From assembly GCA_024919175.1 (NCBI GenBank), contig CP103804.1, positions 4,030,001 through 4,094,000 of the forward strand: a stretch of DNA of 64,000 bases. The letters run 5' to 3'. Position 1 is the first letter of the stretch. Each line of letters opens with the position of its first letter. Shown in pieces: positions 37,035-46,148 of this stretch. The position numbers and the translations under genes are program-made. The DNA comes from Clostridioides difficile. GTDB taxonomy: Bacteria; Bacillota; Clostridia; Peptostreptococcales; Peptostreptococcaceae. The notes beneath the pieces are model-generated. The model saw only the letters and a program-made list of their open reading frames with translations, made no database searches and had not been told where the DNA came from.

Positions 37035-38345
37035 TTAAAATAATTTTCTAAGACCTTTAGGGTAATGATTCTTAATTACACCAGCAGATTCTTTTCCCCA
37101 ACCTAATGGTATATCTTCAACCGAGACCAAAACCCATCCTCTACTTTCACTAGAATTTATAACATCCCCTTTTAAATATTTAAGAATTGATTCGCTTTGT
37201 ACACTAAAGTTTTCAACATTTTTTACATCTTCAACTTTTAAGTAGCGAGATAATGCATGAGAAGGCTCAAATCTATTCTTCTTTAAAACCCCTAAATGCA
37301 AACCGTATCTCAATACTTTTAGTTTTCTTGTATCTGGATATATTTCAGGAAGTAGGTACAAATTTTCTCCTCTTAAATAAAATTTATTTTTTTTATTGCT
37401 ATAAAAATCAACCTTTAAAAATTTCTTTTCAAACTCCCTATAATCCTTTATTTCTTTATCTAAATTTTTTATTTTTAATTCTTTTACATTACTTTCTTCT
37501 TCTTCTAATTTTTTTATCTTGGCTACAAAGTGACCTTCTCCCTTTATTTTATGAGGCCATAGCCTTTCCACCTCAACAAGTTCTGCATGTGGATGTTCAC
37601 TGATAAACTCATTTATAATATGTTCATTCTCCTCTTTTGAGAAAGTACATGTTGAGTAAATTAAAATACCATCTTTCTTTAACATTTTATATCCATCTCT
37701 TATAATCTCTTTTTGAATAGATTGGCATTCAAGTACTTTTGCATGACTCCAATCTAAAATGGCCACTTCATCTTTTCTAAACATTCCTTGACCAGAGCAG
37801 GGCGCATCTATAATCACCTTATCAAAATACCCATTAAATGTCTTTTTTAAGCTATTAGAATCAGTATTTGTTATAATACAATTTCTTGCTCCAAATCGTT
37901 CTAAGTTTTCTCCTAAAGCTTTAATTCTACTTGCATTAATTTCATTAGAAACCAATAAACCTGTGTCGTTTAATTCAGATAATATATATGTAGACTTACC
38001 ACCAGGTGCTGCACACATATCAAGTACCTTATCTCCTTCTTTAATATCTGCTTTTGGTATTACACTCATTGCAGAAGGCTCTTGTAAATAATATGCTCCA
38101 GACTCATGTAATGGATTTCTACCAGGTCTATTGACTTTATCATCATAATAAAAACCTTCATCTGCCCATGGTATCTGATATAAATCAAATAAATCTAAAT
38201 TCAACAGTTTTTGTTTGTCAATTTTTAATGTATTTATTCTAAGACCAGTAGTCTTTTCTTCATCATAACTTTTTATAAAATCATCATATTCATCTTGTAG
38301 TATTTCTCTAATATCTTCTAAAAATTCTTTTGGTAAATTTGCCAA
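37035..38345 (-). CDS. rRNA 5-methylcytosine methyltransferase (RsmF/RsmB type)
   Basis: A 436-residue NOL1/NOP2/Sun-family enzyme. It has a SAM-binding motif (KVLDMCAAPGGKSTYIL), a catalytic DAPCSGQGMFRKD and a second Cys in IYSTCTFSKEENE. A C-terminal PUA-like RNA-binding region of about 140 residues follows, as in RsmF (YebU). It methylates cytosine in 16S rRNA; the exact position cannot be assigned. Translation appears to begin at a TTG, 8 nt after AGGGGGA, since no ATG occurs near the conserved N-terminus (LPKEFLEDI). Confidence 0.88.
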   Translation of the reverse strand: MANLPKEFLEDIREILQDEYDDFIKSYDEEKTTGLRINTLKIDKQKLLNLDLFDLYQIPWADEGFYYDDKVNRPGRNPLHESGAYYLQEPSAMSVIPKADIKEGDKVLDMCAAPGGKSTYILSELNDTGLLVSNEINASRIKALGENLERFGARNCIITNTDSNSLKKTFNGYFDKVIIDAPCSGQGMFRKDEVAILDWSHAKVLECQSIQKEIIRDGYKMLKKDGILIYSTCTFSKEENEHIINEFISEHPHAELVEVERLWPHKIKGEGHFVAKIKKLEEEESNVKELKIKNLDKEIKDYREFEKKFLKVDFYSNKKNKFYLRGENLYLLPEIYPDTRKLKVLRYGLHLGVLKKNRFEPSHALSRYLKVEDVKNVENFSVQSESILKYLKGDVINSSESRGWVLVSVEDIPLGWGKESAGVIKNHYPKGLRKLF

Positions 38346-38386
38346 ATTTATAATCCCCCTTTTTATCTGCTTTACTTGTTTGTCAT

Positions 38387-39103
38387 TTATTTTCTTTTCT
38401 TTTTCTTTAAGTTTCCAAAAAACACTTTTTTAGAGTTATTCATATATTTTTCAAGTTTATCTAAATTTATCTTCCACAAAATTATTACATAAACTATAAA
38501 TAATATAATAGCCCATCTATATTCTATCATCAATATAAAATCAAAAACTCCATGTAATAAAATCGGAATTAATACAGCCATAAATAAGTATTCACGTTTC
38601 TTAAATTCATTCGCCTCAAACTTATACTTAGAAATATAATATCCCATAGTAATAGCAAACATTACATGAGCTGGAATGGATATAACTGCTCTATTAATAC
38701 CCACCTGTAGTGCTAAATTTCCACTTTCAGAGAAAACATAAACTATATTTTCAATTGTTGCAAACCCTAAAGATAAAAATACAGAATATATAATACCATC
38801 TAGTTTTTCAGTAAAATGCTTTTCTTTAATCAATGCAGGAATTAGTATTAAAGCTTTTACTCCCTCTTCCACAAGACCTGCAACTATAAATGATACATAT
38901 AATAATTCTGAATACCCTTCAAACACATTAAATTTCATTAATAGATTTTCTAAAAGAATAATTATAACACTTAAAAAAGCACCTATCATAAAAAATTTAA
39001 TTAAATGAATTAACGGTTCTCTACAATATTTATCTTTAGATCTTATCCAAAACATACCTATTAATATAGGTACTACTGCCAATAAAAATAAATCCAGCTT
39101 CAT
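38387..39103 (-). CDS. prsW: PrsW-family intramembrane metalloprotease
   Basis: A 238-residue protein with about eight membrane helices. It shows the PrsW active-site motifs: EEGVKAL in one helix, GFATIENIVYVF in the next, then His in IPAHVMFAITMGY and HGVFDFIL. PrsW cuts anti-sigma factors at site 1. In C. difficile, work on PrsW links it to ECF sigma activation, antimicrobial-peptide resistance and colonisation. I use the ATG at 39103; the TTG at 39121 precedes the GAAAGGA ribosome binding site. It is divergent from sleC, with 321 bp between them. Confidence 0.88.
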   Translation of the reverse strand: MKLDLFLLAVVPILIGMFWIRSKDKYCREPLIHLIKFFMIGAFLSVIIILLENLLMKFNVFEGYSELLYVSFIVAGLVEEGVKALILIPALIKEKHFTEKLDGIIYSVFLSLGFATIENIVYVFSESGNLALQVGINRAVISIPAHVMFAITMGYYISKYKFEANEFKKREYLFMAVLIPILLHGVFDFILMIEYRWAIILFIVYVIILWKINLDKLEKYMNNSKKVFFGNLKKKKRK

Positions 39104-39373
39104 AGGTAATTTTCCTTTCAAAGTTTTTCATTTATTCATAATTTATAATTCATTCATGCTTTATAATTACTACTTATTTTTAGTTCATTTACGTTTTAAA
39201 TATACGCTTACTTTTAATTTATTTTTTCTATATTCCGATTTTCTTTAAGTTTTTATTTTAAATTTTTCTACACTCAAATTTATACACTAAACTATTTACC
39301 ATTAAATGAGTTAAAAACACTCAAAAAAATTTAAATTTATATCTATATTATTTAACAAATCTCAAGCTATATT

Positions 39374-39381
39374 CATATCTT
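39374..39381 (+). promoter_or_regulatory. Candidate sporulation-sigma -10 element before sleC
   Basis: CATATCTT lies 44 bp before the sleC start codon and fits the CATAnnnT -10 core of mother-cell sigma E/K promoters. No convincing -35 is seen, and I judge it only on position and the expected sporulation expression of sleC. Confidence 0.3.
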
Positions 39382-39424
39382 GGAATATAAGGGAACTAAA
39401 TTCATTTAAAGAAAGGGTGATTTG

Positions 39425-40696
39425 ATGCAAGATGGTTTCTTAACAGTAAGTATAATTGATGCTACTAACAATAGACCCATTCAAAATGCAACAGTAAACA
39501 TATATTCAATGTCTAATGGTAGCCAAAGTTCATCAACTTTATACCAAAACCTAATAAGTAATGAATCTGGTCAAGTGACTGGATTAGTATTACCCGCACC
39601 AGATGTAGATTACTCTCTACAACCATCTGAGGTTAGGCCTTACAGCCAGTATATAGTAGAAGCGATAGCAGATGGATATGAAACAGTTGTCATAGAAGGA
39701 ACACAATTACTAGCTACAATTGAGGCGAGACAAGGAGTTCCTATGTTTCCTAGAACAAGAAGCAAGCGTTCCTTCTCAAGACAAAGCGAATTGATTTTTG
39801 ATATAGGAGAACATACTTTATATGGTACTTATCCTCCTAAAATTCCAGAAAGTAACTTAAAACCTTTGCCACCACCTACTGGTTTCGTTGTATTAGATAA
39901 CCCTGTAGTACCTGAATTTATAGTAGTTCATGATGGTTTGCCAGAAAATACATCAGCTGCAAATTATTGGATTCCATTTAAAGAGTATATTAAAAACATA
40001 GCTTCATCTGAAATATATTCAACTTGGCCTGAGCAGACAATTTATGCAAATGTAATAGCGATAATATCATTTACTTTAAATAGAGTCTTTACTGAATGGT
40101 ACAGAAACAAAGGATATAATTTTACAATAACCTCATCAACAGCATATGACCATAAATTTATAAATAATAGAAATCTATTTGAACCAATTAATGTAGCTGT
40201 AGATGCTATATTTAATACATTTATAAAAAGACCTCCTACAGCAAGACAGCCATTATTAGCTCAATATTGTGATGGTCAAAAATCTCAATGTCCTGATCAA
40301 ATGACTCAATGGGGTAGTAAAGACCTAGGTGACCAAGGATACGATTATGAAGCAATACTAAGATATTTCTATGGAGATGAAATAGTATTTGAAAAAGCTC
40401 CTGTAGTTAGTGGTGTACCAGTATCATTTCCTGGAACTACACTACAAGTTGGTTCTTCTGGACAATACGTTAGAACCATACAAAATCAGTTAAATGCTAT
40501 ATCTAATTCCTATCCAGCTATACCAAAAGTGAGAGAAGATGGCATATATGGCACAGATACAGAAAATGCTGTAAAAACGTTCCAAGGAATTTTTGGTTTA
40601 CCTCAAACTGGAGTGGTTGACTTTAAGACATGGTATGAAATATCTAGGGTTTATGTAGCTACAACTAGAATAGCTTCTTTAAATCCTCTAATTTAG
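39425..40696 (+). CDS. sleC: Spore cortex-lytic enzyme SleC (prepro form)
   Basis: A 423-residue protein matching C. difficile SleC, the lytic enzyme that breaks down cortex peptidoglycan during germination. The N-terminal ~120 residues are the prepropeptide. It ends at SFSRQ, where YabG and CspB process the protein; the SRQS sequence at 118-121 marks this region. The catalytic domain follows (STWPEQTIYANVIAIISFTLNRVFTEWYR). The C-terminal ~75 residues form a peptidoglycan-binding domain (LQVGSSGQYVRTIQNQLNAI to AVKTFQGIFGLPQTG). The ATG at 39425 follows AAAGGGTGA. Confidence 0.95.
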   Translation: MQDGFLTVSIIDATNNRPIQNATVNIYSMSNGSQSSSTLYQNLISNESGQVTGLVLPAPDVDYSLQPSEVRPYSQYIVEAIADGYETVVIEGTQLLATIEARQGVPMFPRTRSKRSFSRQSELIFDIGEHTLYGTYPPKIPESNLKPLPPPTGFVVLDNPVVPEFIVVHDGLPENTSAANYWIPFKEYIKNIASSEIYSTWPEQTIYANVIAIISFTLNRVFTEWYRNKGYNFTITSSTAYDHKFINNRNLFEPINVAVDAIFNTFIKRPPTARQPLLAQYCDGQKSQCPDQMTQWGSKDLGDQGYDYEAILRYFYGDEIVFEKAPVVSGVPVSFPGTTLQVGSSGQYVRTIQNQLNAISNSYPAIPKVREDGIYGTDTENAVKTFQGIFGLPQTGVVDFKTWYEISRVYVATTRIASLNPLI

Positions 40697-40723
40697 ATTT
40701 TAACTAATCTATTAGCTCAACAT

Positions 40724-40801
40724 AAAAAATGGCTGTTATAAACTAATATATCTTATAAGTTTTTTAACCTATAATTATAATAGTCTTAGCAGCCATTTTT
40801 T
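40724..40801 (+). terminator. Terminator of sleC
   Basis: AAAAATGGCTG pairs with CAGCCATTTTT across a 55-nt AT-rich loop, followed by TTG. It ends sleC and also begins with an A-run for the convergent gene. Confidence 0.7.
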
Positions 40802-40914
40802 GTAGTTATAACTTATTATTTTAGAACCTTAAAACTCTTAAATGGGGGATTTTAAGCTTCTTAAAAACAGTAATTAATAATCTTAACTTAATAACTCTAA
40901 CTTTATTAATAATC

Positions 40915-41571
40915 TTAATTTGTAGCTTTAGATTTATTGGCTAATGCTAAAATTAACCCTAGAGCTATAGATGCAAAAGCAGAAGCAATTACCCTATATT
41001 CAGCAGGGAATAAGAATACAATTGTATGACATGGTATCCAGAAAAATGGTATAGTTTTTAAAACACTAAAACCGAGATAGGCATTCCAGTCTACAACATT
41101 TACTACATCTTTAAGGGCTACCTTAACACCCTTTCCAACTTCGTATTTTTTGTCTATAAAGCAATCCATAACTTTATGGAATAAAAATACGGTTGGTGAC
41201 ATTAATATATTCATAGTTGCACTCTTAAATAGAGCATTTGCAAAAGCTATTCCTTCAAATGGAAGCATCCCATCTACTTGTGCTTGCCCTACACCTGATG
41301 AATAAATCGACATAGCATATGTTGTAACTAAACCTATAATTCCCCAAACTACAGCTCTGTAAAAAATTCCTACTGGTATTTTCCAGTCTTTATGCAAAAT
41401 TCTAGCACCAAGTAAGTCTCCCATTGTTGCTAATACTGCAAACTTGAAAAAACCTCCAATATATGGATGTGCACCTGTTGCTGCCATAAATACTGCTCTA
41501 CTACTTGGTATCACTAAAATAGCAATAAGACAAATAAGAACTCCACCCCATATAAAATCGCCTTTTTTCAT
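40915..41571 (-). CDS. Mpv17/PMP22-like membrane protein
   Basis: A 218-residue integral membrane protein with five or six hydrophobic segments. The C-terminal part (VVDWNAYLGFSVLKTIPFFW, then VFLFPAEYRVIASAF) recalls the Mpv17/PMP22 signature, where Trp, Pro and Tyr residues lie near a C-terminal helix pair; this is a resemblance only. Function unknown. It is a single gene, preceded by an array of ~38-bp repeats with TATAAT-like motifs. The ribosome binding site AAGGAAGGAG lies unusually far (about 28 nt) from the ATG. Confidence 0.5.
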   Translation of the reverse strand: MKKGDFIWGGVLICLIAILVIPSSRAVFMAATGAHPYIGGFFKFAVLATMGDLLGARILHKDWKIPVGIFYRAVVWGIIGLVTTYAMSIYSSGVGQAQVDGMLPFEGIAFANALFKSATMNILMSPTVFLFHKVMDCFIDKKYEVGKGVKVALKDVVNVVDWNAYLGFSVLKTIPFFWIPCHTIVFLFPAEYRVIASAFASIALGLILALANKSKATN

Positions 41572-41750
41572 ATTATAAATACTATTTAATAATCTAAATA
41601 GTTCTCCTTCCTTTCAAGTATTTATTTCTTTCCTATCTATATATAAATATGTTTATTCAGTATTGCTTATTTAGGTATTCATTTTCCATATTTAAATTAA
41701 TAAAATTTCATTTTTAAATAACTATTGTATATAGTTTTATTTTGTAATTA

Positions 41751-41895
41751 TTTACCTAACCCTTTATATATTGTATTTATAATTAAATATTCCTAACCCT
41801 TTGTGTATTATATATCTACAATTAATCTTTCCTAACCCTTTGTGTATTATATCTACAATTAAATTTTCCTAACCCTTTTACATTATATAATTATC
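41751..41895. repeat. Four degenerate 37-39-bp tandem repeats
   Basis: Four copies start with CCTAACCCTT at 41755, 41792, 41831 and 41868 and continue with an AT-rich body. On the minus strand two of them contain GTAGATATAATACAC or a near variant, each with a TATAAT hexamer. They lie 180-320 bp upstream of the Mpv17-like gene and downstream of iorB. Nothing else is seen in the 41572-41939 gap. Confidence 0.75.
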
Positions 41896-41939
41896 TTTTA
41901 TGACTCTTTATGTAGTTTTTTATCTGTAATTTTTATTTT

Positions 41940-42515
41940 CTAAATATTCATTCCTTCTTTTAAAGCTTTTATATTAATTTCTATAAACTTAGGCTTAACC
42001 TGTTGTGATACTATCTTTTCCCAATCTATGTCATTTTCTAACTTTAAAGCCTTAATCAATGCTCCCAAAAGTACTACATTCATAACCTTCTCATTTCCAA
42101 GGCCTCTGGCAATATCAACTGCCTTTACTACTGTTACATCCACTTTTTCTTTAATATCATCTATTATGTTTTCAGGATAATCCACTCTACCTGTTAAAAT
42201 TGGTGCGGAAGGCATTTCATAATCATTTACTACTAATTTGCCATCAGGTTTAAGAAAATCAAGATATCTTAAAGCTTCCATAGTCTCAAATGAAACTAAT
42301 ACGTCAACATCTCCTTTTCCAAGTATAGGAGAGTGTACTTTTTCTCCATATCTAACTTGTGTTGTTACACTTCCACCTCTTTGAGCCATACCATGAACTT
42401 CCGACATCTTAACATCATATCCAGCATCTATAAGCCCTGCAGAAAGTATTTTACTTGCTAAAACAGTACCTTGACCTCCTACTCCTGATAGCAATACATT
42501 TTTAACCTTTTTCAT
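41940..42515 (-). CDS. iorB: Indolepyruvate oxidoreductase, beta subunit
   Basis: A 191-residue subunit with the gamma-type pyruvate:ferredoxin oxidoreductase fold: the N-terminal NVLLSGVGGQGTVLASKIL and SEVHGMAQRGGSVTTQVRYG are typical. Together with IorA it converts aryl pyruvates from aromatic amino acid breakdown to aryl-acetyl-CoA and reduces ferredoxin. Its ATG overlaps the stop of iorA by one base (TAATG), so translation is coupled. Confidence 0.92.
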   Translation of the reverse strand: MKKVKNVLLSGVGGQGTVLASKILSAGLIDAGYDVKMSEVHGMAQRGGSVTTQVRYGEKVHSPILGKGDVDVLVSFETMEALRYLDFLKPDGKLVVNDYEMPSAPILTGRVDYPENIIDDIKEKVDVTVVKAVDIARGLGNEKVMNVVLLGALIKALKLENDIDWEKIVSQQVKPKFIEINIKALKEGMNI

Positions 42516-44296
42516 TATTTTTCACCAACCTTTTTTATAGCATTTACTGGACATACTTGTGCACATACTGTACAACCTACACATTGAGCTTGATTTATAC
42601 TTGATTTCTTTTTAGACTTATCAAATCTCAAGGCAGGACATCCTGTTGTAAGACATTTCTTACATCCAATACATTTCTCATCATCTACGCTACAAATTGA
42701 TGGTGTAAGGTCAAATCTTTTTTTATCATCTTCTGTAAATTTTTTTAATGCACATGGCCATCTAGTGATTATTACTGAAGGTTCATCAATTGATAAAGCC
42801 CAATTTAATGCTTCTTTAACGTCACCCAACATGTTAGGATTTACTACTTTTACATTTTTACAACCCAAAGCTTTTACTATAGTCTCAATGTCCATCATTT
42901 CAGTAACATCACCTTGCAATGAAAATCCAGTTCCAGGATTTTCTTGATGACCAGTCATTCCAGTAATTCTATTATCAAGAATACATGTTACAGTATTACT
43001 TTTGTTGTAGATTATATCTATGAGACCATTTATTCCTGTATGGAAGAATGTTGAATCTCCTATTGTAGATATAGTTCTCATGTTAATATTATTTTTAGTA
43101 AATATCTTTTGTGCTCCATGAGCTACACCTGGCCCTCCTCCCATGCATATACAAGTATCTTTAGCATTTAAAGGCTCTGCTCCTCCTAGACCATAACACC
43201 CTATATCTCCACTTATAAGTACATTTTTAACCTTTCCTAGCTCATAGAAAAATCCTCTGTGTGGACATCCTGCACATAGTGTTGGAGGTCTAGCAACTAT
43301 TTTTTCATGGCTATACTCTATTAACTTTCTTTCCTCCCCTAAAATTGATTGTGCTATAATATCTGGATTTAACTCGCCTATATTAGGTATCTTTTCTTTT
43401 CCAATACATGGTATGTTATTTTCTTTAAGATGTTCTTCTATATAAGGTTCTAATTCTTCAATTACATAAATAGTTTCTACTTGTTCTGTAAAATCTCTTA
43501 TTTTCTTTGTTGGAAGAGGATATGTAAATCCTAATTTTAAATACGATACAGTATCTCCAAACACATCTTTAGCATACTCATAAGAAGCTCCTGAAGTTAT
43601 AACACCTATTTTCTTATCATTCCATTCTATAAAGTTTAAATCAGTTTCATTAGAAAACTCTTCAAGCTTTTTTAATCTATCTTCAAGTTTAATTCTCAAT
43701 GCTCTTGAAGTTGCTGGAATAGCATCAAACTTAGAAAGATTTCTTTCATATGTCTTTACAATTGTTTCTTCTTTTTCACCTAACTCAACAAGTCCTTTAC
43801 TATGACATACTCTCGTCACCATTCTAAATAAAACTGTTGTATCATATTTTTCACTTATCTCAACAGCAGCCTTTAGCATATCCTTACATTCTTGGCTGTT
43901 GCTTGGTTCTATCATAGCTATCTTTGCAAATTTAGCATAATGTCTATTATCTTGTTCATTTTGTGATGAGTGCATTCCAGGGTCATCTCCAGATACGATA
44001 ATCATAGCACCATTTACTCCCATGTATGCATATGTAAATATTGGGTCTGCAGCAACATTTACTCCAACATGCTTCATAGCTGCAAGGGCTCTACCTCCTG
44101 CAATGGATGCTCCTATTGCCGACTCTACTGCCACTTTCTCATTTGGTGCCCACTCTGCAATTATGTCATCTTTATATAGTGCTATATTTTCTAATATTTC
44201 AGTACTTGGTGTTCCTGGATAAGCAGCTGCATAAGATATACCTGCTTCATAAGCACCACGTGCTACTGCCTCATTTCCTGTAAGCAATTGTTTCAT
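42515..44296 (-). CDS. iorA: Indolepyruvate oxidoreductase, alpha subunit
   Basis: A 593-residue subunit. The N-terminal pyrimidine-binding domain shows LTGNEAVARGAYEAGISYAA and YPGTPSTEI. A thiamine pyrophosphate domain carries CAGCPHRGFFYEL and GDIGCYGLGG, with GDSTFFHTGINGLID. Two C-terminal 4Fe-4S motifs are CIGCKKCLTTGCP and CVGCTVCAQVCP. The first has the unusual CxxCxxCxxxxCP-like spacing seen in this family. The enzyme acts in the cytoplasm in fermentation of Phe, Tyr and Trp. The ATG follows AAGGAGGGGGA. Confidence 0.95.
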   Translation of the reverse strand: MKQLLTGNEAVARGAYEAGISYAAAYPGTPSTEILENIALYKDDIIAEWAPNEKVAVESAIGASIAGGRALAAMKHVGVNVAADPIFTYAYMGVNGAMIIVSGDDPGMHSSQNEQDNRHYAKFAKIAMIEPSNSQECKDMLKAAVEISEKYDTTVLFRMVTRVCHSKGLVELGEKEETIVKTYERNLSKFDAIPATSRALRIKLEDRLKKLEEFSNETDLNFIEWNDKKIGVITSGASYEYAKDVFGDTVSYLKLGFTYPLPTKKIRDFTEQVETIYVIEELEPYIEEHLKENNIPCIGKEKIPNIGELNPDIIAQSILGEERKLIEYSHEKIVARPPTLCAGCPHRGFFYELGKVKNVLISGDIGCYGLGGAEPLNAKDTCICMGGGPGVAHGAQKIFTKNNINMRTISTIGDSTFFHTGINGLIDIIYNKSNTVTCILDNRITGMTGHQENPGTGFSLQGDVTEMMDIETIVKALGCKNVKVVNPNMLGDVKEALNWALSIDEPSVIITRWPCALKKFTEDDKKRFDLTPSICSVDDEKCIGCKKCLTTGCPALRFDKSKKKSSINQAQCVGCTVCAQVCPVNAIKKVGEK

Positions 44297-44611
44297 GCCT
44301 TCCCCCTCCTTAGAAATAATACCTCTTTGATAACTTAGTGTATTTGTTAGTGATACATTTTAGAAGCTATCAACTATATATTTATTATCAATACAAGTTA
44401 AATATTGATAGTAAATAATAACATGAATACATAAATTTATAATATTGTTCTTATTTTATTTACTAAGCAATTGCCATGCCAATAACTTTAATTTTTTTAA
44501 AACCCAATTTTAAAATACCAAATTGCATATTTTCTTTAAATTTTAATGACTCTAATAACTAAGAATTAATTTTCGTTAGAATTTTCATAATATTTTTAAT
44601 ATTATTTTAAA

Positions 44612-44667
44612 CAAAAAAAAAGTAATGTTAACATTTCTTAACATACATTAAAAAATGTTAACATTAC
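44612..44667 (-). terminator. Terminator of the first small exported-protein gene
   Basis: A perfect 14-bp stem, GTAATGTTAACATT with AATGTTAACATTAC, followed on the minus strand by nine T. The same stem recurs at 45271-45321 after the paralogue. The remainder of the 44297-44722 gap is AT-rich and without other features. Confidence 0.88.
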
Positions 44668-44722
44668 AAGCTGAATTAATACTCTTACTTTGGCTAAATT
44701 TACTTTTACATCATTTAATTAT

Positions 44723-45118
44723 TTAACGACCATAGAAGCCTATCAATCCATTTCCCATGTCTATTCTAATAGGTTTCATAATCTTTAAACCTTCAGTTTT
44801 TATCTTTTCTAAATCTTTTTCCATACTCTTAATTGTATTTTCAAGGTCTTGTGAACTTAAATCTTTAACTTGTGTAGTGTCTTTGGCATATGCCTTTAAC
44901 TCTTCAATATGCTTAGCATATTCTTCATAAGTGTAATACTCAACTCCATATTTTTCTAAGTCAGCAGGTTCAGTTATTCCTGATTTTATTAGAGAATCAA
45001 ACTTCTCTAATGTAGTATTAGATACATCAATACTTCCATCTGCAAATACTGCTCCTGTTCCTCCTAATACTATAGCAGAGGCCATCATTGTACTTATAAG
45101 GGATTTTTTTATTTTCAT
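44723..45118 (-). CDS. Small exported protein A of the BlaI/BlaR-type module
   Basis: A 131-residue protein. It has a clear Sec signal peptide (MKIKKSLISTMMASAIVLGG, cleavage likely after VFA) and a short mature domain. The domain has the motif YGVEYYTYEEYAKHIEELKA, then an acidic/Lys helix, EKDLEKIKTEGLKIMKPIRI. It is closely related to the gene at 45528. No known fold or enzyme motif is seen. Its promoter carries paired operators identical in layout to those of the blaI-like gene. Function unknown; signal, ligand or protease substrate of the BlaR-like protein are possible. Confidence 0.8.
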   Translation of the reverse strand: MKIKKSLISTMMASAIVLGGTGAVFADGSIDVSNTTLEKFDSLIKSGITEPADLEKYGVEYYTYEEYAKHIEELKAYAKDTTQVKDLSSQDLENTIKSMEKDLEKIKTEGLKIMKPIRIDMGNGLIGFYGR

Positions 45119-45167
45119 AATTCATCTTCCTTTCTTAGAGATTTATTTGAGTAGTGTAGCCCATCAT

Positions 45168-45228
45168 GACTATCGCGATAGTTATCAACTACATCTTTAG
45201 ACTATCATAATAGTCACATCCATGTCAA
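45168..45228 (-). promoter_or_regulatory. Promoter and paired BlaI-type operators, gene A
   Basis: On the minus strand, a TTGACA -35 box (45228-45223) is followed after 7 nt by operator 2, GACTAT-N4-ATAGTC (45200-45215). After a further 16 nt comes operator 1, centred on the perfect 14-bp palindrome ACTATCGCGATAGT (45169-45182). Operator centres are 32 bp apart, three helical turns. The -10 must overlap operator 2. The remainder of 45119-45527 holds the terminator of gene B and AT-rich sequence. Confidence 0.75.
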
Positions 45229-45270
45229 GTATTTCTATAAAATTTTTTAGTGAAAATTCCTGTTCTTAAT

Positions 45271-45321
45271 AAAAAAGTAATGTTAACATTTCTTAATATA
45301 CATAAAAAATGTTAACATTAC
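45271..45321 (-). terminator. Terminator of the second small exported-protein gene
   Basis: The same perfect 14-bp GTAATGTTAACATT stem as at 44612-44667, with a loop four bases shorter and a T-run on the minus strand, about 200 bp past the stop of gene B. Confidence 0.85.
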
Positions 45322-45527
45322 AAACTGGGTTTAATACTTTTACTTTGACTGGATTTATTTTTATACTATTTAATTTGTTTATTCTTTACTTCTCTATCTT
45401 CATGTAGACTTTAAGCCTTTTATTATCGTTTCTTTGTTGCTTTTTTTATTCTTGTTTGCTATGTTCAATTACGCTTATTTAGTCTTTTAAATACTTTTAC
45501 CACTTGTCACTAAAAACTTAATATTAA

Positions 45528-45935
45528 TTATTTAGCTGAACTTGTAGAAATTGCCATTTGAGTTCCATCTTCATTATTTATTATGATAGGTTTCATAACC
45601 TTTAAGCCTTCAGTTTTTATCTTTTCTAATTCTTGTTCCATTTTCTTAATTGTCTCTTCAAGATCTTTTTGACTTACATCTTTAACTGCATTAGGGTCCT
45701 TAGCATATGCTTTTAACTCTTCAATATGCTTAGCATACTCTTCATAAGTATAATACTCAACTCCATATTTTGCTAAATCAGCAGGCTTAATTACTCCTGA
45801 TTCTGTTGAAGCTTTACACTCAGATAACTCAATATTAGATACATCGTTATTTCCATTTGCAAATACTGCTCCTGTTCCTCCTAGTATCATAGCAGATACC
45901 ATCATTGTACTTATAAGGGATTTTTTTATTTTCAT
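45528..45935 (-). CDS. Small exported protein B of the BlaI/BlaR-type module
   Basis: A 135-residue paralogue of the protein at 44723. It has a nearly identical signal peptide (MKIKKSLISTMMVSAMILGG) and the same YGVEYYTYEEYAKHIEELKA motif. It differs in the region just after cleavage (ECKASTESGVIKPADL) and in the C-terminus. The promoter, operator pair and terminator are duplicated along with the gene. The signal peptide aligns with the last membrane segment of the M56 protein encoded next to it. Confidence 0.8.
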   Translation of the reverse strand: MKIKKSLISTMMVSAMILGGTGAVFANGNNDVSNIELSECKASTESGVIKPADLAKYGVEYYTYEEYAKHIEELKAYAKDPNAVKDVSQKDLEETIKKMEQELEKIKTEGLKVMKPIIINNEDGTQMAISTSSAK

Positions 45936-45984
45936 AATTCATCTTCCTTTCTTAGGGATTTATTTGGGTAGTGTAGTTCATGTT

Positions 45985-46045
45985 GACTATTGCAATAGTT
46001 ATTAACTACATCTTTAGACTATCATAATAGTCATATCTATGTCAA
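45985..46045 (-). promoter_or_regulatory. Promoter and paired BlaI-type operators, gene B
   Basis: On the minus strand, TTGACA (46045-46040), 7 nt, then operator 2 GACTAT-N4-ATAGTC (46017-46032). Operator 1 is centred on the perfect palindrome ACTATTGCAATAGT (45986-45999). The centre-to-centre distance is 32 bp, exactly as for gene A. Confidence 0.75.
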
Positions 46046-46060
46046 GTATTTCTATAAAAT

Positions 46061-46113
46061 TTTTTAATAAAAAATACTATCTCAAAATAAATTTAATTAT
46101 TTTAAGATAGTAT
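46061..46113 (-). terminator. Terminator of the blaIR-like operon
   Basis: ATACTATCTCAAAATAA pairs with TTATTTTAAGATAGTAT, with one mismatch, around a short loop; on the minus strand TTTTTTATT follows. It lies 36 bp past the stop of the M56 gene. Confidence 0.8.
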
Positions 46114-46148
46114 CCCTGATTCTCAACCCATTTTTATTTGTAGCATTT

